A stretch of DNA of 7,122 bases from Ktedonobacter racemifer. GTDB taxonomy: Bacteria; Chloroflexota; DTOL01; JACQYG01. The first letter of the stretch is position 1; each line of letters starts with the position of its first letter. The notes under the pieces are model-generated. The model worked only from the letters and a program-made list of their open reading frames with translations. It was not told the origin of the DNA and did no database searches. The DNA lies in the NCBI GenBank assembly GCA_020723545.1, contig DYIS01000132.1, positions 1 through 7,122 of the forward strand. Direction: 5' to 3'. Below are positions 1 through 5,961 of this stretch, in pieces. Both the position numbers and the translations under genes were made by a program.

Positions 1-2
1 TC

Positions 3-878
3 CCCCTGCACGAGGGGTTTTTCAGAGTTCTCCTAGTACTACAACCTCACTTAGGCCAAACAACCCCATATATTGTGGTTCGAGCCAAGTCTCCGATACA
101 ACATGTAGTGGCAAAACCATTAAGTACGGTTGTAGTACTAGGGGGCCTCTATCGTGACCGGCTCCCTGTCGCTTGGCTCTTGAACGTGGACGATGTACCT
201 GCCGCCATCGCCGAGGCCGAGGCTTGGCTGGCTAGGGGAATTACCATCTTCAAGCTCAAGGTTGCCGAGGGCGATCCAGAGCAGGAGCTACAGGCCGTAG
301 ATGACATTGCCCGGGCTGTGAAGGGGAGGGCGAGATTGCGAGCAGATGCTAATGGCGGCTGGGACGAGGCTACCGCCGCCAAGGTCATCCCTCGCTTGGC
401 CGCCCTGGGGGTGGAGTATATAGAGCAGCCTGTCCCTCGCTGGCACCTGGAGGCTATGGCCCGACTGGTGAGGTCTTCTCCCATCCCCATCATGGCCGAT
501 GAGAGCCTCTACACCCCGGAGGAGGCCCTGGCCCTGGTACGGAAGGAGGCAGCCCACGCCTTCTGCCTGAAGCTGGCTAAGGCGGGAGGTATCTTGGCTT
601 CTAAGAAAATGGCCGCCATCGGCGAGGCGGCGGGTCTCTCCTGCGTGATCAGCACCATGCTGGAGACCAGCTTAGGCTGCGCTGCTGCCTTGCACTTTGC
701 TGCTTCCACCCGGGCAGTGAACCTGGGCTCTGAGCTGTTGGGCCCCCTCTTTCTCACCGACGATATTGCCGAGGAGCCCGTCCGGTACGAGCAAGGTCAG
801 ATCCTTGTCCCCCAGGGGCCTGGGCTAGGGGTTAAGCTCGACGAGGAGAAGTTACGCCACTATGCCCGGCGGGCGTAG
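3..878 (+). CDS. MLE-type enolase-superfamily enzyme (muconate cycloisomerase-like), 5' end outside window, carrying an in-frame insertion
   Basis: Enolase-superfamily barrel enzymes abstract the proton alpha to a carboxylate using Mg2+ and paired lysines; the substrate here is unknown. Counting from the in-frame GTG at 75 as residue 1, the sequence shows KLK (K60, K62), metal ligands D91 (DANGGW), E117 (IEQPV) and D142 (ADES), the second lysine strand (K166/K169 before GG), and E197 in MLETSLG. The C-terminal part has SELLGPLFL, like the ELFGP of muconate cycloisomerases, and lacks the DxD motif of dipeptide epimerases. The frame is open from position 3 with no stop, so the gene probably begins upstream; MLE proteins are about 370 aa and the N-terminal cap is not visible. 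GTG 75 lies inside the inserted element and would give a capless 267-aa barrel, so it is the less likely start. The gene may be functional with a 35-residue insert or may be a decaying allele. Confidence 0.82.
   Translation, partial: PLHEGFFRVLLVLQPHLGQTTPYIVVRAKSPIQHVVAKPLSTVVVLGGLYRDRLPVAWLLNVDDVPAAIAEAEAWLARGITIFKLKVAEGDPEQELQAVDDIARAVKGRARLRADANGGWDEATAAKVIPRLAALGVEYIEQPVPRWHLEAMARLVRSSPIPIMADESLYTPEEALALVRKEAAHAFCLKLAKAGGILASKKMAAIGEAAGLSCVISTMLETSLGCAAALHFAASTRAVNLGSELLGPLFLTDDIAEEPVRYEQGQILVPQGPGLGVKLDEEKLRHYARRA
32..53 (+). repeat. Left inverted repeat of the MITE-like element
   Basis: This 22-base segment pairs with 121-142 at 20 of 22 positions. The outer 15 bases (32-46 with 128-142) match perfectly, followed by two mismatches and five more matches. 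It includes the flanking CTAG at 33-36, which may be target duplication rather than element sequence. Confidence 0.8.
37..137. mobile_element. 101-bp MITE-like element inserted in the MLE-type gene
   Basis: The ends are inverted repeats: 37-53 and the reverse complement of 121-137 match at 15 of 17 bases (TACTACAACC at the tip). CTAG stands directly outside each end (33-36 and 138-141), consistent with a 4-bp target duplication; because CTAG is palindromic it also lengthens the apparent repeat. The element has 43 G/C in 101 bases, visibly poorer than the surrounding gene. It encodes no transposase, so it would depend on one supplied elsewhere. CTAG-type 4-bp duplications are known from IS5-group elements, but the family cannot be fixed from this copy. 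A small internal hairpin is possible at about 62-80. Excising the element plus one CTAG restores the LLGG junction of the host enzyme, which is the best evidence that it is a real insertion. Confidence 0.7.
121..142 (-). repeat. Right inverted repeat of the MITE-like element
   Basis: Reverse-complement partner of 32-53 (20 of 22 matches). The right CTAG (138-141) is followed directly by the codons for Gly-Gly-Leu-Tyr-Arg-Asp-Arg of the enzyme, so the element stops at the conserved boundary between capping domain and barrel. Confidence 0.8.
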
Positions 879-977
879 GCAGATGGGGAAGTCTTTGGAC
901 GCATGAGCTCACCCTTAAGCAAACCTGTATGCGCTGTAGACAGTGCTTGGAGTTGCTAGAGTCATATTAGGCAAGCC

Positions 978-983
978 AGGAGG
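978..983 (+). promoter_or_regulatory. Ribosome binding site that fixes the TTG start of the first permease gene
   Basis: AGGAGG lies 9 bases before TTG 993, and an in-frame TGA at 987-989 excludes any start further upstream. In the 114-base gap before the gene (879-992) I see only a weak 6-bp hairpin at 931-946 (one G-U pair, loop TAGA) and no convincing promoter or terminator. Confidence 0.75.
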
Positions 984-992
984 TCTTGAGCC

Positions 993-1910
993 TTGACCAG
1001 ATACATAGTCAGGAGGCTCTTGTGGGCCGTCGTGGTCCTCCTGGGCGTGTCCGTGGTCACTTTCCTGGTGGTCTACCTGACAGGGGATCCCACGGCCCTA
1101 TATATGGGGCCAGAGGGAACGAAGGCCGATTATGAATTGCTCCAGCACGCTATGGGGTTCGACCGCCCATTGTATGAGCAATACTGGCGTTTCCTCTCCG
1201 GTGCGATCAGTGGCGATTTCGGGCTCTCCCTGCGTCACCAGCGACCGACTCTGCCGCTGGTCTTGGAAAAACTGCCAGCGACCATCCAGTTGGCTCTGGC
1301 CGCCATGGCCTTCGCTATGGCCTTCGCCCTGCCCTTGGGCATCATCTCGGCCGTGAAGAAAGATTCTTTGCTGGATACCGTCTGCATGATCATTGCCATG
1401 GCGGGGCAGTGCATCCCTACCTTTTGGCTGGGGATCATGCTCATTCTGATCTTCGCCGTTCAGTGGCACCTCCTCCCTGTCTACGGCCGGATGGAGTGGC
1501 GGTCGCTCATCTTGCCCGCTGTAACCCTGGGCGCTTGGGCCATGGCCAGGACAGCCCGCCTGACTAGATCAAGCATGCTGGAGGTCTTAGGGCAAGATTA
1601 TATGAGAACCGCGCGCGCCAAGGGCTTGGCTGAGCAGATAGTCATTCTCAGACACGCTTTGAAGAACGCAGCCATTCCCGTCGTGACCGTGATAGGCCTC
1701 GAAATGGGTTCGCTACTGAGTGGTGCTATCATCACCGAGACAGTTTTCGCCTATCCCGGCGTGGGGCGGCTGGCCGTTGAGGCCGTCGTCAACAAGGATA
1801 TTCCTATGGTCCAAGCTGTAGTATTCGTTGTGGCTACCATGTTTGTCGTCGTGAATATTGTAACAGACATATTCTACGTTGTGCTTGATCCTCGCGTTCG
1901 CCTCAAGTGA
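993..1910 (+). CDS. Peptide/opine-type ABC transporter permease, DppB/OppB-like
   Basis: Inner-membrane permease subunit of a peptide/nickel/opine-type ABC importer; it pairs with the DppC-like protein encoded next. The 305-aa length is normal for DppB. The first membrane segment is at about residues 8-30, followed by the usual external loop with GFDRPLYEQYWRFL and GDFGLSL (about 55-80), then segments at about 97-120, 130-158, 172-186, 228-248 and 275-298. The cytoplasmic EAA loop that docks on the ATPase is clear at about 202-226 (YMRTARAKG followed by RHALKNA). ETVFAYPGVGRL (249-260) and the terminal DPRVR are also family hallmarks. Start TTG 993 is set by its Shine-Dalgarno sequence and an upstream in-frame stop. 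The next gene follows after 42 bases, so the two are very likely cotranscribed. The transported solute cannot be told from the permease. Confidence 0.95.
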   Translation: MTRYIVRRLLWAVVVLLGVSVVTFLVVYLTGDPTALYMGPEGTKADYELLQHAMGFDRPLYEQYWRFLSGAISGDFGLSLRHQRPTLPLVLEKLPATIQLALAAMAFAMAFALPLGIISAVKKDSLLDTVCMIIAMAGQCIPTFWLGIMLILIFAVQWHLLPVYGRMEWRSLILPAVTLGAWAMARTARLTRSSMLEVLGQDYMRTARAKGLAEQIVILRHALKNAAIPVVTVIGLEMGSLLSGAIITETVFAYPGVGRLAVEAVVNKDIPMVQAVVFVVATMFVVVNIVTDIFYVVLDPRVRLK

Positions 1911-1952
1911 TCGCTGGGATAGACCAGTACATACCGTTGGAGCTCTCTATCT

Positions 1953-2873
1953 ATGACCAATAGCTTGAACAGGGTCCTTAAGCAGGATATGAGGGGGATC
2001 TGGGGGGCACTAGGCTTCGTCTTGCGCTCGCCCAAGGCCACCATTGGCTTACTGATCGTGATCGTCATTGTGCTCTTTGCCGTGGTACCGGATCGATGGG
2101 CCCCGTATAAGCCTAACGAGCAATTCCTGCAATATGCCCTGATGCCTCCCTTCTCCAGGACAGGCAACCCGCAGTCCCATATGTTTATACTGGGCACCGA
2201 CCAGCTAGGTCGGGACATCCATAGCCGGGTGATCTACAGCGCCAGGACATCGGTGATCATTGGACTCACCGCCGTCTTCATCTCTGGCCTCATAGGTGTT
2301 ACTCTCGGCTTGCTGGCTGGATATCGAGGTGGCCTCGTAGATGATATTCTAATGCGCGTTGCCGATATCCAACTCGCTTTCCCTTTCATCCTCTTGGCCA
2401 TTGCTGTTATCGGTGTGCTGGGCAATAGCATCCATAACATCATCCTTGTGGTAGGGATCGCTAACTGGGTGATCTACGCCCGGGTGGTACGCGGGGAGAC
2501 ACTGTCCGTGCGAGAGAGGGCATACGTTGAGGCAGCTAGAACCATAGGGGCCTCTAGCATACGTATCGTACTGAGACATATATTGCCCAACGTGAGTGCC
2601 TCCATCATTGTGATCGCTACTTTCGGTGTGGCCAGCACGATTATCACGGAGGCAGGGCTCAGCTTCCTGGGATTAGGGGTGCCGCTTCATATCCCGTCCT
2701 GGGGTGCGATGTTGGCCGATGGCAGGCGCTTTGTGGATACATCCTGGTGGTTGGCTGTCTTTCCCGGCATAGCCATTTTCCTCACTGTCCTGGCCATCAA
2801 TCTCTTGGGCGATTACCTGCGAGATGTCCTCGATCCGTATGTGCAGATGCGAAGGACGCTACAACAGCAATGA
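1953..2873 (+). CDS. Peptide/opine-type ABC transporter permease, DppC/OppC-like
   Basis: Second inner-membrane permease of the importer. The 306-aa protein has the DppC layout: a short cytoplasmic N-terminus (FVLRSPKATIG, about 22-32), first membrane segment at about 31-46, then the diagnostic LGTDQLGRDIHSRVIYSART (80-99) leading into the permease core. Further membrane segments lie at about 101-123, 140-158, 161-178, 216-235 and 266-288. The EAA loop is at about 191-214 (YVEAARTIGAS and RHILPNV). EAGLSFLGLG (233-242), PSWGAML and the C-terminal LGDYLRDVLDP complete the family pattern. The ATG at 1953 has a modest GGAG at 1939-1942. All key regions are intact. ATPase subunits are not encoded next to it. 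Confidence 0.95.
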   Translation: MTNSLNRVLKQDMRGIWGALGFVLRSPKATIGLLIVIVIVLFAVVPDRWAPYKPNEQFLQYALMPPFSRTGNPQSHMFILGTDQLGRDIHSRVIYSARTSVIIGLTAVFISGLIGVTLGLLAGYRGGLVDDILMRVADIQLAFPFILLAIAVIGVLGNSIHNIILVVGIANWVIYARVVRGETLSVRERAYVEAARTIGASSIRIVLRHILPNVSASIIVIATFGVASTIITEAGLSFLGLGVPLHIPSWGAMLADGRRFVDTSWWLAVFPGIAIFLTVLAINLLGDYLRDVLDPYVQMRRTLQQQ

Positions 2874-2915
2874 AAGGAGGGCGATCTATAGGCAGCGATA
2901 ACTTGGTCAGTGTGT

Positions 2916-2952
2916 GCTTGGCTGAGGGCCCTGGCGAGGCCCATCAGCAAGC
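2916..2952 (+). promoter_or_regulatory. Strong intercistronic RNA hairpin between permease and binding-protein genes
   Basis: GCTT, GCTGA and GGGCC on the left arm pair with GGCCC, TCAGC and AAGC on the right arm: 14 base pairs, with single-base bulges at G2920 and A2943 and a 7-base loop (2931-2937). No T run follows, so it is not a standard Rho-independent terminator. It sits 20 bases before the Shine-Dalgarno of the binding-protein gene. Such hairpins between transporter cistrons can protect downstream mRNA from 3'-5' decay or mark a processing site, allowing the binding protein to be made in excess of the permeases. That role is inferred. Confidence 0.65.
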
Positions 2953-2972
2953 TGAATTAAGAGGTTCCTTGT

Positions 2973-2980
2973 GAGGAGGT
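2973..2980 (+). promoter_or_regulatory. Strong ribosome binding site of the binding-protein gene
   Basis: GAGGAGGT ends 6 bases before ATG 2987. It is an extended match to the anti-Shine-Dalgarno sequence and clearly better than the GGAG ahead of the second permease gene, which fits the high amounts of binding protein such importers need. Confidence 0.75.
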
Positions 2981-2986
2981 AAGGAG

Positions 2987-4624
2987 ATGTCTAGGAATAT
3001 AACCTGGTTAAACCTGGGGGTTATCGTGGTCCTGGCAGCGATGCTCCTGCTGGGGGCCGCCTGTGGCCCTACCCCCACGCCCACCAAGGTGCCGGCCATG
3101 CCGGTGCCGCCCACACCCGTGCCACCTACCCCTGTACCGCCTACGCCGACCCCGGCACTGCCCCCTGAGACGGTCGTTATCCTTCAACCAGGGGAGGCTA
3201 GCACATTGGATTGGCACAAGCACTGCGACATGAACGCCCACGAGCCTGACCGCAATATCTTCGACACCCTGTTGCGACGCGACATGAAAACATTGGAGAT
3301 CAAGCCCCATCTGGCGGAGTCCTTCAAGCTGGTGAAGGATACTGTCTGGGAGTTCAAGCTGCGCAAGGGTGTCAAGTTCCACAATGGCGAACCCCTCAAT
3401 GCCGAGGCGGTGAAGTTCAGCCTGGAGCGCTTCGTTGACCCGAAAACCGCAGCCCCAGGGCGGGGCGTTGTGGCGCTCATTGACCACGTGGATATCATTG
3501 ATGAATACACGGTCAATGTGGTGACCAAGGAGCCCTTCCCCCTCTTACCAGTACGGATGACCTCTGGTCATTGCGGCGGTAATGTCGCCATCGTGCCCCC
3601 TAAGTATACTAAGGAGAAGGGTGACGCCTACTTCGCCACCAACCCGGTGGGAACCGGTCCCTTTAAGTTCGTGGAGTGGAAGAAGGACGAGTACATCAAG
3701 CTAGAGGCTAACACCGACTACTTCCTTGGCCCCCCGGCCTTCAAATACCTGGTCTTTAAGCCGGTCCCCGAGCCTGCCACCCGTCTCGCCGCCCTCTTGG
3801 CTGGCCAAGCGGATCTGATCATCAATGTCACGCCGGAGCAGATCCCCAGGATCGAGGCCAGTGGCGTGGCGAAGGTTAAGGAAACCACTTTTGGGGCCTT
3901 CATGATCATGACGAAGATCACGAACTACGTCCAGCCTGGCCCCTGGACGGACAAGAGGGTCCGCCAGGCCATAAACCACGCTATTGACTTGGATACGATC
4001 ATCAAGGCGGTTTTGAAGGGACACGGTTCCGTTCTGGGGTTGCCTCTAGAGAAGGAGGCCTTCGGGAAGAACCCTAAACTCCCAGAATACTACCCATACG
4101 ATCCTGAAAAGGCCAAGAAGCTGCTGGCCGAAGCCGGCTACCCCAAGGGCTTTGAGATGACTATCCACTGCCCCAACCGCCGCTATCTCAATGACATTGA
4201 GATCGCCCAGGCCATGGCCGCACAACTGGAGAAGGTCGGTATCATCGCCAGCGTACAGGTGTGGGAGCAAAGCGTATACGCCACGAAGTGGAGGCTCAAG
4301 CAACTGCTCCCTGCCTATATCGTCGCTTGGGGTGGCGCTGGTCTCTTCGACGGTGACATTATGACGTACTGGGCCCATACAGGGTCAGCCCTTTCCATCT
4401 ACAGCAACAAAGAGGTCGACAAGCTTCTGGACGAGGCCCGGGCCACTATGGATCCGGAGAAGCGGAAGGAGTTGTACTGGAAGCTTCAAGAGTTACTGTA
4501 CGAAGAGGCCCCGGTGATAAAGGCCTGGCAGCAGAGCCATATCTTTGGAGTAAGCAACAGGCTGGACTGGGAGCCCTGGATCGACAACATACTCCTCATG
4601 TACTACGCCAAGCTGAGGAAGTGA
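2987..4624 (+). CDS. Family-5 solute-binding lipoprotein of the peptide-type ABC importer (SBP_bac_5)
   Basis: Extracytoplasmic receptor that delivers solute to the two permeases encoded just upstream. The 545-aa protein begins with a lipoprotein signal peptide: hydrophobic stretch at about 9-22, then LLGAAC with lipidated C26. The -3 position is Gly rather than the usual Leu, a mild departure from the lipobox. A Pro/Thr spacer follows (about 27-60, including three VPPTP units), holding the domain off the membrane. The mature domain shows the family-5 signature WEFKLRKGVKFHNGEPLN (121-138) followed by AEAVKFSLER, then NPVGTGPFKFVEW (219-231) and DKRVRQAINHAID. Length is normal. The start of the mature domain reads TLDWHKHCDMNAHEPDRNIFDTL, with His and Cys residues where many relatives have neutral ones. 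The ligand (di/oligopeptide, opine, glycoside or metal chelate) cannot be predicted, since this family is broad. Confidence 0.94.
   Translation: MSRNITWLNLGVIVVLAAMLLLGAACGPTPTPTKVPAMPVPPTPVPPTPVPPTPTPALPPETVVILQPGEASTLDWHKHCDMNAHEPDRNIFDTLLRRDMKTLEIKPHLAESFKLVKDTVWEFKLRKGVKFHNGEPLNAEAVKFSLERFVDPKTAAPGRGVVALIDHVDIIDEYTVNVVTKEPFPLLPVRMTSGHCGGNVAIVPPKYTKEKGDAYFATNPVGTGPFKFVEWKKDEYIKLEANTDYFLGPPAFKYLVFKPVPEPATRLAALLAGQADLIINVTPEQIPRIEASGVAKVKETTFGAFMIMTKITNYVQPGPWTDKRVRQAINHAIDLDTIIKAVLKGHGSVLGLPLEKEAFGKNPKLPEYYPYDPEKAKKLLAEAGYPKGFEMTIHCPNRRYLNDIEIAQAMAAQLEKVGIIASVQVWEQSVYATKWRLKQLLPAYIVAWGGAGLFDGDIMTYWAHTGSALSIYSNKEVDKLLDEARATMDPEKRKELYWKLQELLYEEAPVIKAWQQSHIFGVSNRLDWEPWIDNILLMYYAKLRK
3104..3148 (+). 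repeat. Three 15-bp coding repeats (VPPTP x3) in the lipoprotein spacer
   Basis: Three consecutive 15-base units each encode Val-Pro-Pro-Thr-Pro (residues 40-54). They differ only at codon third positions, so the peptide repeat is kept while the DNA has diverged. This points to an old duplication held by protein-level selection for a flexible spacer. More TP-rich sequence lies on both sides. Confidence 0.85.
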
Positions 4625-4641
4625 CCAGTTAGCTGCTAAAA

Positions 4642-4676
4642 GGTATGGAGCTTCCCTCCAAGGGAAGCTCCATACC
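4642..4676. terminator. Perfect 16-bp stem-loop after the binding-protein gene, probable transcript end
   Basis: Bases 4642-4657 pair perfectly with 4661-4676 around a 3-base CCA loop (or 5 bases if the closing pair opens). It lies 18 bases after the stop codon of the binding-protein gene and 34 bases before the MFS start, dividing the two transcription units. On the + strand the following sequence (CTGCTCTAT) has few T residues, so it is not a textbook intrinsic terminator in that direction. Read on the - strand the stem is followed by TTTTAG. It may terminate weakly both ways or simply protect the 3' end of the importer mRNA. Confidence 0.6.
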
Positions 4677-4709
4677 CTGCTCTATCCCACGTGCTGAGGT
4701 AGTAGGGAT

Positions 4710-5960
4710 TTGACGCCAGCGTCCGAAGAGAGGCCTACCGCGGCGAGTGCCCATGTGGACAGCAATCAACGCTACCGCATGGTAGCCGTCGTCACGCTGG
4801 TCCAGGTCGCAATAGCCATGGGCAACTTCGCCATCCCTCCCCTCGCCCCTTTCCTGCAAGCTGACCTGCACCTCTCGCGCATGCAGGTGGGCACCTTTGT
4901 GTCCGCGCTCTTCTTGGGAGCCATGCTTGTCTCCCTGCCCGGAGGCTGGCTGGTGGATCGGCTGGGGTCCCGGCGGGTGCTGGCCGTTGCTCAGTTAGTG
5001 CTGGGCTCCTTCGTGGTGGCCATGTCGCAAGCGCGCTCCTTCCCCCAGTTACTCCTTTGTACCTTCATCGCGGGCGTGGGCCAGGGTCTGGCCAGCCCGG
5101 CCATGACCAAAGCTGTGATAACTTGGGCCCCAGAGGACAGCCGGGCCACGGCTATGGGCATTAAACAGACCGGCGTAACCCTGGGGGCTGCTCTCGTCGC
5201 CGCCATTCTGCCGACCCTGGCGATGATCTCTTCTTGGCAACAGGCATTGGTTCTGGTGGGGCTGGTGGTCCTCGCTTCGGCCAGTGTGCCACTTTGGGCC
5301 TACCGAGACCTTATGGTTGCCGCCGAACCCACCCCAGACCCAGTGGGTCCGGAGCGAGGCTGGCGCCAGGTGCTCACTGACCGCAACGTCCTCCTGATCA
5401 GCGGGACATCCATCCTGCTGTTGATGGTGCAATTCTGCTTTGTGTCCTACATGGTCTTGTACCTGACCGAGCGGCTGGCCTGGACGGTCACCGTGGCAGG
5501 ACTGTGCTTAGCTTTGGGCCAAATGGGCGGCGTCGGCGGCCGGTTGGGGTGGGGCCTGTTCAGCGATCGTCTCTGCAAGGGATGGAGGCGGGGGATCCTC
5601 GCTGTGGCGGCATTTCTGGCTGCGGTGACGACGTGGCTTTTGAGCCTCGCCTCGGCCCAGACCTTGCCCTGGATAATCTTCCTAATCGCCATGATCTTCG
5701 GCTTCTCGGCCCTGGGATGGGCCGGAATACAACTGACCCTGGTCACGGAGCTGGCTGGCCAGAAGGCGGCAGGCACGGCCGCTGGCCTGAGCGTGGGGCT
5801 CGGCTACCTGGGCATCATCAGTGGCCCCCTGCTCTTCGGCTCCCTGGTGGACCTCACTGGCTCCTACAGCTTGGGTTGGCAGGCGGCTGCTCTGGTGGCC
5901 CTCTTGGCTATGGTGCCTATGCTCCTGGTTCAGGAAAAATCGCTCTCCACAGGAGGATAG
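4710..5960 (+). CDS. Major facilitator superfamily transporter, substrate unknown
   Basis: A 416-aa, 12-segment secondary transporter of the inner membrane. After a polar N-terminus (1-23), the first half holds the MFS motif A between segments 2 and 3 as GGWLVDRLGSRR (78-89). GVGQGLASPAMTKAV (122-136) and AMGIKQTGVTLGAAL (148-162) fall in segments 4 and 5. A polar central loop spans about 200-225. The second half repeats the motif in looser form (GRLGWGLFSDRL, 277-288). MGIKQTG-type sequences occur in MFS groups related to nitrate/nitrite and organic-anion carriers, but this does not name the substrate. TTG 4710 is the only start fitting the GAGGT at 4696-4700 (9-base spacing), since an in-frame TGA at 4695-4697 blocks anything earlier. 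It is coupled to an Fe-S protein gene and a corrinoid protein gene, so it may import the methylated compound they act on. Confidence 0.9.
   Translation: MTPASEERPTAASAHVDSNQRYRMVAVVTLVQVAIAMGNFAIPPLAPFLQADLHLSRMQVGTFVSALFLGAMLVSLPGGWLVDRLGSRRVLAVAQLVLGSFVVAMSQARSFPQLLLCTFIAGVGQGLASPAMTKAVITWAPEDSRATAMGIKQTGVTLGAALVAAILPTLAMISSWQQALVLVGLVVLASASVPLWAYRDLMVAAEPTPDPVGPERGWRQVLTDRNVLLISGTSILLLMVQFCFVSYMVLYLTERLAWTVTVAGLCLALGQMGGVGGRLGWGLFSDRLCKGWRRGILAVAAFLAAVTTWLLSLASAQTLPWIIFLIAMIFGFSALGWAGIQLTLVTELAGQKAAGTAAGLSVGLGYLGIISGPLLFGSLVDLTGSYSLGWQAAALVALLAMVPMLLVQEKSLSTGG
5951..5956 (+). promoter_or_regulatory. Ribosome binding site inside the end of the MFS gene, sets the GTG start of the Fe-S protein
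   Basis: AGGAGG lies within the last codons of the transporter gene, 5 bases before GTG 5962. It favours GTG 5962 over the upstream in-frame ATG at 5821, which would place 141 bases inside the MFS gene and add sequence unlike any Fe-S protein. The stop codon at 5958-5960 is one base from the new start, a layout suited to translational coupling. Confidence 0.8.
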
Positions 5961-5961
5961 C

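Noticed and set aside
3..22. CCCCT-GCACG-AGGGG hairpin followed by five T, looking like an intrinsic terminator
   Set aside because: The stem is only 5 bp and the segment lies inside the open frame that becomes continuous with the MLE-type gene once the inserted element is removed, so it is more likely coding sequence (PLHEGFF).
75..136. GTG 75 as the true start of the MLE-type gene
   Set aside because: It lies inside the inserted element, has no Shine-Dalgarno, and would give a protein without the capping domain; the frame is open further upstream to the window edge.
931..946. Hairpin GCGCTG-TAGA-CAGTGC before the first permease gene, as operator or terminator
   Set aside because: Only six pairs including one G-U, no T run after it and no promoter-like elements around it; too weak to claim.
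2747..2974. 75-codon + strand frame overlapping the end of the second permease gene
   Set aside because: More than half lies within the permease gene, it has no ribosome binding site and no recognisable motif; the rest spans the intercistronic hairpin.
5821..5961. In-frame ATG 5821 as the start of the Fe-S protein
   Set aside because: The extra 47 residues are an out-of-frame reading of the MFS gene; AGGAGG before GTG 5962 gives a better start and the family homology begins there.
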